A stretch of 64,000 nt of DNA from an uncultured Rhodospirillales bacterium (lineage in GTDB: Bacteria > Pseudomonadota > Alphaproteobacteria > CACIAM-22H2). The notes below the pieces were generated by a model. That model was not told the DNA's origin and did not search any database. It saw only the letters and a list, made by a program, of their open reading frames with translations. The stretch is taken from assembly GCA_937926175.1 (NCBI GenBank), contig CALANV010000007.1, forward strand, positions 3,217 through 67,216. The letters are read 5' to 3'. Both the position numbers and the translations under genes were made by a program. Below are positions 7,931 through 16,381 of the stretch, piece by piece. Each line of letters starts with the position of its first letter. The first letter of the stretch is position 1.

Positions 7931-9295
7931 TCAAAGACGGGGGAGGAACGTCGCCACCTGGGGGAAGACGGCGATGCACAGAATCACCAGAAGCAGGATC
8001 CCCCAGTAGGGCGTCGATCCCCGGAATATGTCTCCGACCGTGACCTTCTCGTTGGGCAACGCGGCCTTGACCGTGAAGACGAGGATGCCGAAGGGGGGCG
8101 TCAGCAAGCCGGTCTCGATGGCAAGGATGCCGAGGATCGCGAAGGCGATGGGATCGAAGCCGAGGGTGGCCGCGATAGGCGCGAAGATCGGCACGGTCAG
8201 CAAGATGATGGAGATCGAGTCGATGACGCAGCCGAGAACGAACCAGATCAGCACCATCACGGCCAGAATGCCCCAGGATCCGAGTCCGGTCGCGAGCAGG
8301 AAATCCTGCGCCGCCTGGGTAAAGCCGGTCATCGACAGGACGCGCGAGTAGAGTTGCGCGCAGAACAACAGAAGAAGCAGCGGCCCCGACGTACGGCCGA
8401 CGTTGAGGATGACTTCCCACGTCTGGCGCAGCGTCAGTCCACGAATCATGGCAAGGACGACCGATGCGACGGCGCCGACGCCGGCGCCTTCGGTCGGCGT
8501 GAAGAAACCGAGCCAGATGCCGCCGAGTACGCCCAGAACCAGAAGGATGACGAGGCCGGTGCCGAAGAACAGCTGCACTAGGCTCGCATCGTGCGTGCCC
8601 TCGGCTGCACCGTTGCCGACGCCCGTCACCCGGTCATGGTACAGCGCCTCGGACGCCGCGGCCTTGGCCTCTCCGACGACCGCTGGGTTGAGCCACGCCG
8701 CAAGCATCGCGTAGGCGACAAAAAGGATGGTCAGAAGAAATCCCGGAAGCACGCCGGCCAGAAAGAGCTGACCGATCGACAGCTCGGTCAGGACGCCCCA
8801 GACGATCATGAGCACGCTGGGCGGAATGAGCATGCCCAGACAGGCACTGCCCGCGATGCAGCCGAGGGCGAAACGGGGCTGATAGCCGTAGCGCTTCATC
8901 TCGGGGTAGGCGATTCGCGAGAAGGCGGCAGCGGCGGCGATGCTGACGCCAGTCACGAAGGCGAACAGCGCATTGCTGACGATGGTCGCCACGGCGAGGC
9001 GGGCGCGAACCCGCCGTGTCAGCCGGTTGACCAGCGCGTACATATCGCTCGCGGCACCACACTTGGCGAGAAAATCGCCCATCAGCATGAACAGCGGAAT
9101 CACCGCGAACACGTAGTCGCGCAGTGCTTCATAGGCGGTGTTCGCGACGAAGGTCCGGACGACCTCGATGTCGCCGGTCAGCAGATAGACACCGAACGCA
9201 CCCGTCACCCCAAGCGCGACGGCGAGATGGATGCCACTGAAGACGAGTGCGAGAAGCACCACGACAAGCAGGATCATCTCGCCGGCGCCAAACAT
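7931..9295 (-). CDS. dctM: TRAP transporter large permease (DctM)
   Basis: A 454-residue inner-membrane protein with about a dozen hydrophobic segments, matching the DctM/SiaM large subunit of tripartite ATP-independent transporters. Glycine/proline-rich re-entrant motifs such as CLGMLIPPSVLMIVWGVLTE and TGLLTPPFGILVFTVK are typical of the ion-transporter superfamily. It is somewhat longer than the usual 425-430 residues because of an extended middle loop (AAASEALYHDRVTGVGNGAA). It works with the DctQ and DctP proteins encoded immediately upstream. Confidence 0.93.
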   Translation of the reverse strand: MFGAGEMILLVVVLLALVFSGIHLAVALGVTGAFGVYLLTGDIEVVRTFVANTAYEALRDYVFAVIPLFMLMGDFLAKCGAASDMYALVNRLTRRVRARLAVATIVSNALFAFVTGVSIAAAAAFSRIAYPEMKRYGYQPRFALGCIAGSACLGMLIPPSVLMIVWGVLTELSIGQLFLAGVLPGFLLTILFVAYAMLAAWLNPAVVGEAKAAASEALYHDRVTGVGNGAAEGTHDASLVQLFFGTGLVILLVLGVLGGIWLGFFTPTEGAGVGAVASVVLAMIRGLTLRQTWEVILNVGRTSGPLLLLLFCAQLYSRVLSMTGFTQAAQDFLLATGLGSWGILAVMVLIWFVLGCVIDSISIILLTVPIFAPIAATLGFDPIAFAILGILAIETGLLTPPFGILVFTVKAALPNEKVTVGDIFRGSTPYWGILLLVILCIAVFPQVATFLPRL

Positions 9296-9346
9296 GTGCT
9301 CAGTCCTTCTCGAAAAAATTGCGCCGCAAACGCGCGTAGGGTGTCG

Positions 9347-9853
9347 TCATTTGCCGCCTTCACGTCCCGCGCCGAACAGTTCGCGGAGATTGGCGGTAGC
9401 AAGGCCGAGATAGTTCAGAATGACGAGAATGGAGCCGACCATCACCGAGACCCGCGCCGGCCAGACCGGCACGCGCAAAGCCCCTTCGCCCTCGAACTCG
9501 TTGCTGGTCCACGCGTACAGGGTCGGCTCGTAGCTTCCCCACACGATAAGGGCAAAAAAGCCGGCACCCAGAAGCATGCCGATCGTGGACAGGACTAATT
9601 GGGTACGGCGACCCAGACTGGTGACGAGAAAGTCGACGTACAGCATCCCACCGCTCCGGACCGCATACGCGGACAGGAGGAAGCAGATGATCACGATCGA
9701 CATCGAGACGATCTCGGGCGTACCCTGAACCGGACTATTGAAGACCACGCGCCCCGTCACGTCGGCAGTCACGAGGAAGCCGAGGAGAAACGCATGGAGT
9801 CCGGCCACGGCGAGCAGGCCGCGCGCGGTCCACTCGTTGAAGCTCGACAACAT
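9347..9853 (-). CDS. dctQ: TRAP transporter small permease (DctQ)
   Basis: A 168-residue membrane protein with four hydrophobic segments, the DctQ small subunit that joins DctM in the inner membrane. Motifs include TGRVVFNSPVQGTPEIV and the SGGMLYVDFL segment after the second helix. It lies 51 bp from dctM and 50 bp from dctP, in the normal dctP-Q-M order. Confidence 0.9.
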   Translation of the reverse strand: MLSSFNEWTARGLLAVAGLHAFLLGFLVTADVTGRVVFNSPVQGTPEIVSMSIVIICFLLSAYAVRSGGMLYVDFLVTSLGRRTQLVLSTIGMLLGAGFFALIVWGSYEPTLYAWTSNEFEGEGALRVPVWPARVSVMVGSILVILNYLGLATANLRELFGAGREGGK

Positions 9854-9903
9854 GCGTTCCTCCCCTTGCTTTCGTCAGTTGCGGTACGAACGGCCGCTCG
9901 CCA

Positions 9904-10974
9904 CTACTTGATTTCGTAGCGCAGCGGCCATTTGTGGCCGAGCTTCTCGGCTTCCTCCAGGGCGAGCTTCAGCACCTGGCTCGCCGGAAGGCCCATCTTG
10001 TCGAGCTCGTCGGCCTTCTCCTGCGGCCATCCGGCAAGCGTCTTCGCCCACTCTTCGCGGACCGATTCGGGCAGCTGCCGGACCTTCGTCCCGTGCGCCT
10101 TCAGTTCCTCGAGCTGCTTCGGATAGTTCTCTTCGTTTACGGTTCCCGTCTTCGCCTCGTATTCGCGTCCGACCTCGGCGATGATGTCCTGAACTTCCTT
10201 GGGCAGCTTGTTCCAGCGTGCCTTGTTGATGGTCAGGCCATGCCAGGTAATCGAGCCGAAACCGATCTCCGTGTAGTAGGGGCCGACTTCATACAGCTTG
10301 AAGTTCACCCAGCCCGACGGGAACATGATCCAGCCGCTGTAAACGCCGGTCTGCATGGCCTGGTAGGCCTCCGGCAGCGACGACTGCACCGGCACGACGC
10401 CCGCGTGTTCCAGCCACTTCAGGTTAAGACCCGCGCCGGCGATCTTCTTGCCCTTGAGGTCGGCGAGCGTGTTCCACTCGAAAGCCGTGCCGAGGTTGTA
10501 CCCGTTGTCGGCAATGAGGGCGAGGAGCTTCTGGTTGAACTTGTCCTCGAAGACCTGGCTCATGTACGGAACTTTGTCATACACCGCACGAGCGAGCGTC
10601 ACGCTCTTGACCGGGCTCATCGTGCCGAATGGCAGCATTACCTGGAAGGCGTGCAGCGGCAGGTTCGACGGCTCGAAGCAGAAGCAGTAGCCGCCGATGT
10701 CGATGATGCCGGACTGAACGGCTTCCAGGGTGTCGGCGACCTTCACCATCGCGCCGCCGTAGCCTTCGACGAACTCAACCTTGTGCTTCGTGCGTTCGGC
10801 GACGCGCTTGGTCACCTCGGGCACGAAGAAGTTCTGCATCAGATTGACGTAGGTATTGACAGGCGGATGACCGGACGCAATCCGGAGCCGGATGTTCTCC
10901 TGCGCGGACGCCGTCGATACGCCGGCGACTGCCATGCACAACGCGACGGCTGAAGACAACAATCGGATTTTCAT
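9904..10974 (-). CDS. dctP: TRAP transporter solute-binding protein (DctP)
   Basis: A 356-residue periplasmic binding protein of the DctP family. The start at 10974 is chosen because GGGAGG lies directly before it and the product then opens with a standard signal peptide (MKIRLL, hydrophobic core, cleavage after ASA at residue 24). IRLRIASGHPP begins the mature protein, and ADLKGKKIAGAG with the following loop should shape the ligand pocket. It is the first gene of the operon, read divergently from the GntR gene. The ligand is likely a carboxylic acid later handled by the FAH and VOC enzymes. Confidence 0.92.
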   Translation of the reverse strand: MKIRLLSSAVALCMAVAGVSTASAQENIRLRIASGHPPVNTYVNLMQNFFVPEVTKRVAERTKHKVEFVEGYGGAMVKVADTLEAVQSGIIDIGGYCFCFEPSNLPLHAFQVMLPFGTMSPVKSVTLARAVYDKVPYMSQVFEDKFNQKLLALIADNGYNLGTAFEWNTLADLKGKKIAGAGLNLKWLEHAGVVPVQSSLPEAYQAMQTGVYSGWIMFPSGWVNFKLYEVGPYYTEIGFGSITWHGLTINKARWNKLPKEVQDIIAEVGREYEAKTGTVNEENYPKQLEELKAHGTKVRQLPESVREEWAKTLAGWPQEKADELDKMGLPASQVLKLALEEAEKLGHKWPLRYEIK

Positions 10975-11038
10975 GGTTCCTCCCACATGACGCCGACCGG
11001 CCGGAATCGCCGATCCATAGAAAGGTGTTTTCAACTTT

Positions 11039-11056
11039 CCAGTGATATCTCACTGG
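11039..11056. promoter_or_regulatory. GntR operator before the TRAP operon
   Basis: A perfect 18-bp palindrome, CCAGTGA-TATC-TCACTGG, about 65 bp upstream of dctP. A minus-strand TTGACT (plus 11068-11073) lies 12 bp before it, so the palindrome would overlap the -10 region of the TRAP promoter. It shares GTGATAT-n-TCAC with the palindrome at the start of the neighbouring gntR gene. Confidence 0.65.
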
Positions 11057-11201
11057 CGCGGCGTCGGAGTCAATACGCCGATTCAACGGCGCAACGCAGC
11101 GGTGTGCTCAGGTTTCGGAGAACCACGTTCTCCAGGTAAACTTTTAACTATTGCCGACAGTGACGTCGACTGACATCGACGGCAACTCTTCCGGTCCCGA
11201 A

Positions 11202-11237
11202 TTGTCTTGAAAGGAGCGGGGAGTGTGATATTTCACA
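11202..11237 (+). promoter_or_regulatory. gntR promoter with overlapping operator
   Basis: TTGTCT (11202-11207) and TGATAT (11226-11231), 18 bp apart, form a plausible promoter. The -10 lies inside the palindrome TGTGA-TATT-TCACA (11224-11237), which ends 3 bp before the ATG at 11241. Transcription would start at or within a few bases of the ATG, so the mRNA may be leaderless. Binding of the regulator would block its own promoter. Confidence 0.55.
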
Positions 11238-11240
11238 ACC

Positions 11241-11930
11241 ATGCCGCGTCGGAAGACCGAAAAGTCAAACGGCTCGAGTGCCGCCCCACTCCTGCGTGAG
11301 GACGTCTACAAACGCCTCAAGGAGGCGATTCTTTCCTGCGCGCTGCAGCCGGGTTCGAAGATCTACGAGCAGGAACTCGCCCTTTACTACAAGGTCAGCA
11401 AGTCGCCGATTCGCGACGCATTGGTACGCCTGCAGGCCGAAGGTCTGGTCGAGGTGCTGCCGAGGAAGGGATATCGGGTCGCGCCGATATCGGTCACGGA
11501 CGCGATCGAGCTATACGAGATGCGGCTGATACTGGAGCGCGCGTGCGTCGAGCGCGCCTGCCGCTTCGCCTCGGACTCGGATATCGAATCATTGGAACGC
11601 TTCCGGCGCGGACCGACCAGCAACGAGCGCACGGTTTGGCTCGAATACAATCGCGCCTTTCACATGGCGATCGCCGGCATCTGCGGCAGTCGCCGCCTGG
11701 CACGTGCGACCACCGACGTCATCCGGATCTTCGATCGGTTGACCTATGTGAGCGTCAGCCGGTTCGAGAGCGGTCAGGCGCTGCAGCGTTTCGTGCGCGA
11801 GCACTGCGCGCTGATCGATGCCATCAAGCGCCGCGACTCGCGCCGTGCATCGGCGCTTGTCCGGTCGCACATCGAAAGCTCACGCAAGCGCATGCTCGAA
11901 GCGATCTCATCGCTTGCGATTGTTCCGTGA
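11241..11930 (+). CDS. GntR family transcriptional regulator (FadR/VanR type)
   Basis: A 229-residue regulator with an N-terminal winged helix (YKRLKEAILSCALQPGSKIYEQELALYYKVSKSPIRDALVRLQ, about residues 22-65, then the wing VEVLPRKGYRVAP) and an all-helical FCD ligand domain from residue 85 (YEMRLILERACVERACR, then FHMAIAGICGS carrying metal-ligand-type residues). It is divergent from the TRAP operon and heads a plus-strand catabolic gene set. Palindromes GTGATAT-n-TCAC at its own start and at the TRAP promoter indicate autoregulation and local control. The ligand is probably a pathway intermediate. Confidence 0.92.
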   Translation: MPRRKTEKSNGSSAAPLLREDVYKRLKEAILSCALQPGSKIYEQELALYYKVSKSPIRDALVRLQAEGLVEVLPRKGYRVAPISVTDAIELYEMRLILERACVERACRFASDSDIESLERFRRGPTSNERTVWLEYNRAFHMAIAGICGSRRLARATTDVIRIFDRLTYVSVSRFESGQALQRFVREHCALIDAIKRRDSRRASALVRSHIESSRKRMLEAISSLAIVP

Positions 11931-11969
11931 GCTGACCTGCGATTGTTTACGCCTAGGGGAGAATAGGAA

Positions 11970-12953
11970 ATGACGATCAAGGCGCGCGTGGTTCGCTTCC
12001 ATCGGGCCGGAGAGCCGGGTGTGCTTCAGCTCGATACGATCGAACTCGGCGCTCCCGGACCAGGAGAGGTGCTGCTGCGCCAGACGGCGATCGGACTCAA
12101 TTTCCAGGATATCTACCATCGTTCGGGCTTCTATCCGTTGCCGCTGCCGAGCGGCGTCGGGACCGAGGCGGCGGGCGTCGTGGAACAGATCGGGCCCGGC
12201 GTCACCGGGCTGGCCGTCGGCGACCGCGTTGCCTATGGCGGCGGTGCACCCGGCGCATATGCGGACTACCGGATCATGCCGGCGGACCGGCTCGTCAGAA
12301 TCCCTGACGGGATATCCGACGAAGTCGCGGCCGCGGTCCTCATGAAGGGCATGACCGTCGAGTATCTGCTCAACCGGTGCTATCCGCTCAAGGCCGGCCA
12401 GTTCGCGCTCTTCTACGCGGCGGCCGGCGGCGTGGGCCTGCTCGCCGGGCAGTGGGGACGGCATCTCGGCGCCAAGATGATCGGCGTTGCCTCCGGGCCG
12501 GAGAAGTGCCGGCTGGCCCTCGACAACGGATATTTCGCTGTGATCGACCGCTCGAAGGAGAAGATCGTCGACCGAGTGAAGGAGATCACCGGCGGCGAGG
12601 GGGTGCCGGTCGTGTACGACTCGGTGGGGCGCGACAGCTTCGACGACTCGCTGAAATCGCTGGCGCCGCGCGGGTTCTTCGTCTCGTTCGGGACCACGAC
12701 CGGCGCGCCGCCGCCGGTCGAGGCCGCATTGCTGCAGAAGAACGGGTCACTGTATTTCACGCGCCCGACGCTGGTGACCTATACGGCGAAGCGCGAGGAT
12801 CTCGTCGCGTCGGCGACGGCCGTGTTCGATCTCGTCAGCAAAGGCGTGCTCAAGCCGACGATCAATCAACGTTTCAAGCTCGAGGATGCCGTCGCGGCGC
12901 ATACGGCGCTCCAGGCGGGACGCACGAGCGGCTCGACGCTGCTGCTGCCGTGA
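11970..12953 (+). CDS. Zinc-independent quinone oxidoreductase (QorA-like, MDR family)
   Basis: A 327-residue medium-chain reductase like NADPH:quinone oxidoreductase. It has the GroES-like N-terminal domain (QTAIGLNFQDIYHRSGFYP), the AAAGGVGLLAGQWGRHLGAKMIG dinucleotide-binding region near residues 149-171, and no structural-zinc cysteine cluster. A GGGGAG site precedes the ATG. It starts 39 bp after gntR. In this setting it may reduce a quinone or an alpha,beta-unsaturated intermediate; the substrate is not readable. Confidence 0.88.
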   Translation: MTIKARVVRFHRAGEPGVLQLDTIELGAPGPGEVLLRQTAIGLNFQDIYHRSGFYPLPLPSGVGTEAAGVVEQIGPGVTGLAVGDRVAYGGGAPGAYADYRIMPADRLVRIPDGISDEVAAAVLMKGMTVEYLLNRCYPLKAGQFALFYAAAGGVGLLAGQWGRHLGAKMIGVASGPEKCRLALDNGYFAVIDRSKEKIVDRVKEITGGEGVPVVYDSVGRDSFDDSLKSLAPRGFFVSFGTTTGAPPPVEAALLQKNGSLYFTRPTLVTYTAKREDLVASATAVFDLVSKGVLKPTINQRFKLEDAVAAHTALQAGRTSGSTLLLP

Positions 12954-13041
12954 GGCGCGTCGTTCCGCACACCCGTATCGCCATCGAGTGGTGAATGATG
13001 CCCGCGTGGACGCGCGGTCGACATGACAATGGGGCAATCGG

Positions 13042-13878
13042 ATGGCTGAAGCGCAGCGCATAAAGGCGAATGGGATCGAGTTCCGCGTCCTCATCGAAGG
13101 ACCCGAAGGGGCACCGTGGATCACGTTCCTGCATTCGTTGGCAACGAACCTGTCGTTGTGGGACGAGCAGGCTGCCGCCTTTCGCGACCGGTTCCGTATC
13201 CTGCGCTACGACGCACGAGGGCATGGTCAGACACAGGTGCCGACGGGACCATATACGATGGACGACTTCGTCGCCGACGCCGTCGCCCTCTGGGATGCGC
13301 TGGGGATTCAGCGCTCCCACGTCGTCGGGCTGTCGATGGGCGGTATGACCGGCTTCGGCCTTGCGCTGACGCATCGCGACCGGGTCAACAGTCTAGTCGC
13401 GGCGGATTGCCGCTCGGACGCGCCGGAATTCTTCCAGCGGATGTGGGACGAGCGCGAGCGTCTGGTCGCGCAGGGCGGACTTCCCGCGATCGAAGACATG
13501 ACCCTGAAGACGTGGTTTACCGAAACCACCCGGTCGCGGCGTCCCGAGCTCGTCGAGCGCGTCCGGCGCATGATCGCGACGACGCCGCTCGAGGGATATC
13601 GCGGCACGGCCGCCGCGCTGCGCGGTCTGAATTACAAGAGCCGTCTCAGCGAAATCGCCGTGCCCGCACTCCTGATCGTGGGAGCGCATGACGGGCCGCA
13701 TCCGGCCGAAATGCGCGCGATGGCCGGGCTCATTCGCGGCGCGGGCTTCATCGAAGTTCCCGACGCGGCACATCTGAGCAATATCGAGCAACCCGAACTG
13801 TTCAACAGTGCCGTCGCTGCCTTCCTTGCAAAGCTCGGGCGCGGCGGCAACGCATCTGAACAAAGGAGCAGCAAATGA
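13042..13878 (+). CDS. Alpha/beta hydrolase, 3-oxoadipate enol-lactonase-like
   Basis: A 278-residue alpha/beta hydrolase with nucleophile Ser98 in GLSMGG, the acid in GAHDGPHP and the His in DAAHLSN. The N-terminal half (LATNLSLWDEQAAAF, RYDARGHG) is typical of PcaD-type enol-lactonases, but it is outside the pca cluster, which has its own pcaD at 29668. It probably hydrolyses an enol-lactone or ester in the pathway of this island. It overlaps the next gene by 4 bp (ATGA). Confidence 0.87.
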   Translation: MAEAQRIKANGIEFRVLIEGPEGAPWITFLHSLATNLSLWDEQAAAFRDRFRILRYDARGHGQTQVPTGPYTMDDFVADAVALWDALGIQRSHVVGLSMGGMTGFGLALTHRDRVNSLVAADCRSDAPEFFQRMWDERERLVAQGGLPAIEDMTLKTWFTETTRSRRPELVERVRRMIATTPLEGYRGTAAALRGLNYKSRLSEIAVPALLIVGAHDGPHPAEMRAMAGLIRGAGFIEVPDAAHLSNIEQPELFNSAVAAFLAKLGRGGNASEQRSSK

Positions 13879-14870
13879 TCCGTGCGGCCGTGGCCGGCCT
13901 GGGCTGGTGGGGGAAGCATATCGTTCGTCGCCTGGCCGAATCGCAGAAGATCAAGGTCGTGGCGGCCGTCGAGCCGGCACTGGAAAAGCACGCGGAATTC
14001 GCCAAGCAGTACGGACTGCCGGTAAAACCCCGTCTGGAGGATGTCCTCGAGGACAAGAGCATCGACGCGGTAATCCTGGCGACCCCGCATTCGATGCACA
14101 CGGCGCAGGTGACCGCCGCCGCCGCCGCCGGCAAGCATGTCTTCTGCGAGAAGCCACTGGCGTTGACCCGTGCGGATGCCGAGAAATCGGTGGCCGCCTG
14201 CAAGGCCGCCGGCGTCGTCCTGGGGATCGGGCACGAGCGGCGGTTCGAACCGGCGCTCAAGGAGGTCCGGCGGTTGGTTGCGAGCGGCGAACTGGGGACG
14301 ATCATGCATGTCGAGGCGAATTTCAGCCACGACAAGCTCGCCAACGTGCCGCTGACCGATTGGCGCTCGTCGTCGAAGGATTCGCCGGCCGCAGGCATGA
14401 CCGGCATGGGCATTCACCTGACCGATGCCTTTATTTCGATGTTTGGACCGATTACCGAGGTCTTCGCCTCGACCGCGCAGCGGGTGCGTCCGGCGGAGAA
14501 CGGCGACGTGGTCTCGGTCGACGTGCGCTTTGCCTCGGGTGCCACGGGCTATCTCAACGCCATCCTGGTCACGCCGCTGTATCTGCGCTTTACGGTGTTC
14601 GGCTCGACGGCGTGGGTGGAGGTGCGCAACCACACCCATCCGGATACGCCTGGACCGTCGACGCTGACGCTGCAGCGCAGCGGTGCCGCGCCGGAGGTGA
14701 GGACCTACGAATGGACCGATTCGGTCCGTGAGAACCTCGAGGCGTTTGCCGACGCCTGCGAGGGACGTGGGACCTATCCGTTCACGGACGAGCAGAAGAT
14801 CGGGAATATCGCCGTGCTTGAGGCAATCTGCCGGTCTGCGGCGACGAAAACTCTGGTAACGCTCGAGTAG
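13875..14870 (+). CDS. Gfo/Idh/MocA family oxidoreductase
   Basis: A 331-residue NAD(P)-dependent dehydrogenase. The Rossmann motif is AGLGWWG near residues 8-14 and the family EKPLALT motif follows near residue 95. A C-terminal alpha/beta domain carries the GMGIHLTDAF segment, where the His and Asp usually act in catalysis. Members oxidise sugars, cyclitols or related hydroxy compounds, and some act on aromatic adducts. The start is coupled to the hydrolase gene by ATGA, and another dehydrogenase lies 13 bp downstream. Confidence 0.9.
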   Translation: MIRAAVAGLGWWGKHIVRRLAESQKIKVVAAVEPALEKHAEFAKQYGLPVKPRLEDVLEDKSIDAVILATPHSMHTAQVTAAAAAGKHVFCEKPLALTRADAEKSVAACKAAGVVLGIGHERRFEPALKEVRRLVASGELGTIMHVEANFSHDKLANVPLTDWRSSSKDSPAAGMTGMGIHLTDAFISMFGPITEVFASTAQRVRPAENGDVVSVDVRFASGATGYLNAILVTPLYLRFTVFGSTAWVEVRNHTHPDTPGPSTLTLQRSGAAPEVRTYEWTDSVRENLEAFADACEGRGTYPFTDEQKIGNIAVLEAICRSAATKTLVTLE

Positions 14871-14883
14871 TGAGGAACGCGCA

Positions 14884-15777
14884 ATGGGCGGCAAAGTCGG
14901 TGTCATCGGCCTCGGCATCATGGGGTCGGCAATCGCGACCAATCTCGTCCGCGGCGGCTTTTCGGTCGCCGGGTACGACGTCGTGGCGGAGAGACGACAA
15001 CTGGTTGCCGAGCGGGGCGTCACGCCGGCCGCAAGCGCGCGCGCCGTCGCGGAAGCATCCGATGTCATCATCACGACGCTGCCGAGCGCTGCCGCCCTTC
15101 ACGACACAGTGGAGGGCGCCGATGGCCTGGTCGCGTCGGGGCGCCGCGGTCTGATCGTGGTCGAATGCAGCACGCTGCCCATCCGCGACAAGGAGCGCGC
15201 GCGGGACGCGCTCGCGGCAGCGGAAATCGTGCTGCTGGATTGCCCGCTGAGCGGTACCGGCGCCCAGGCCGCGGTCAAGGATCTCGTCGTCTACGGCAGC
15301 GGCGACCGTGCGGCATATGATCGCTGCATTCCCGTCTTCGACGGGTTTTCCCGAAGCGCCTATTACCTCGGCGCGTTCGGCAACGGCAGCAAGATGAAGT
15401 TCGTCGCCAACCTGCTGGTTGCGATCCACAACGTTTCGGCCGCCGAGGCGTTCGTGCTGGGGATGAAGGCGGGTCTCGATCCGGAGACGATCTACAAGGT
15501 CGTCGGTGACGGCGCCGGCAGCTCGCGCATGTTCCAGGTCCGCGGGCCGATGATGGTCAAGGGGGACTATGCCGATGCCACGATGAAGATCGAGGTGTGG
15601 CAGAAGGACATGAAGATCATCGGCGAATTTGCCGCGGAGCTGGGCTGCCCGACGCCGCTGTTCTCGGCCAGCGCCTCGATCTATACCGCCGCCCTGGCCC
15701 AGGGGCACGGCAAGGAAGACACTGCCTCCGTCTGCGCCGTTCTCGAAAGACTCGCGGATCTCCATCGGCAGGCATGA
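14884..15777 (+). CDS. NAD(P)-dependent beta-hydroxyacid dehydrogenase
   Basis: A 297-residue member of the 3-hydroxyisobutyrate / tartronate semialdehyde reductase family. Visible are GVIGLGIMGSAIATNLVRGG at residues 5-24, a substrate-loop motif DCPLSGTGAQA, and the catalytic Lys in GNGSKMKFVANLL (about residue 175). It would oxidise or reduce a beta-hydroxyacid or semialdehyde. It is co-directional with the preceding dehydrogenase at 13-bp spacing, so the two may act in sequence. Confidence 0.9.
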   Translation: MGGKVGVIGLGIMGSAIATNLVRGGFSVAGYDVVAERRQLVAERGVTPAASARAVAEASDVIITTLPSAAALHDTVEGADGLVASGRRGLIVVECSTLPIRDKERARDALAAAEIVLLDCPLSGTGAQAAVKDLVVYGSGDRAAYDRCIPVFDGFSRSAYYLGAFGNGSKMKFVANLLVAIHNVSAAEAFVLGMKAGLDPETIYKVVGDGAGSSRMFQVRGPMMVKGDYADATMKIEVWQKDMKIIGEFAAELGCPTPLFSASASIYTAALAQGHGKEDTASVCAVLERLADLHRQA

Positions 15778-15833
15778 GTTGAGGTCGCGGGCGCCGGCGG
15801 GCATGTTGGGGCGCGAAGAGGAGCGGACGGGAA

Positions 15834-16277
15834 ATGGAATTACTCTCGCTGAACGTTGCATGCCTGATCGCCGACAAGGCGCTGGAAAAGGGGCGTGAAC
15901 TGAAATTCGCCCCGTTGACCGTCGCCGTGCTCGATGCAGGCGGGCAGCTGAAGGTCCTGAAGCGAGAAGACGGCGCGAGCCTCCTCAGGCCCGAGATCGC
16001 CGTCGGCAAGGCCTGGGGCGTGCTCGGGATGGGGTTTGGCGGCCGTGAGCTTGCACGGCGCGCCGCCAAGATGCCGATGTTCTTCACGGCCCTCAACGCG
16101 ATGTCCAACGGTCGGATGGTTCCGGTGCCGGGCGGCGTGCTCATCCGCAACACGTCGGGCCGGATCGTTGGTGCCGTCGGGATCAGCGGCGAAACCTCGG
16201 AGAACGACGAAATCTGCGCCGTGTACGGCATTCAGGCCGCCGGGCTCGTGGCGGATACGGGGGACGTACCGGCTTGA
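15834..16277 (+). CDS. GlcG/HbpS family protein
   Basis: A 147-residue GlcG/HbpS (DUF336) fold protein: LTVAVLDAGGQLKVLKREDGASLLRPEIAVGKAWG in the first half and the GGVLIRNTSGRIVGAVGISG loop in the second. Members are accessory to glycolate, diol or aromatic catabolism, and some bind heme. Their biochemical role is mostly undefined. A site GAGGAG lies before the ATG. Confidence 0.88.
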   Translation: MELLSLNVACLIADKALEKGRELKFAPLTVAVLDAGGQLKVLKREDGASLLRPEIAVGKAWGVLGMGFGGRELARRAAKMPMFFTALNAMSNGRMVPVPGGVLIRNTSGRIVGAVGISGETSENDEICAVYGIQAAGLVADTGDVPA

Positions 16278-16343
16278 GCCGCGGCGATCGGCAGGCCAAA
16301 GATTGGTCAGCCTGCCTCCCCATGCATCCCATCTTCAATCAAC

Positions 16344-16381
16344 GCCGACGTTCAACAAAAGAGCCGACGTTCAACAAAAGA
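16344..16381 (+). repeat. Perfect 19-bp tandem duplication before an MFS gene
   Basis: Two exact copies of GCCGACGTTCAACAAAAGA lie directly before the ATG at 16382. The unit length is not a multiple of three, so translation starting upstream would change frame if a copy were gained or lost. This favours the ATG at 16382 as the true start and marks the leader as a possible slippage site. Confidence 0.8.
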
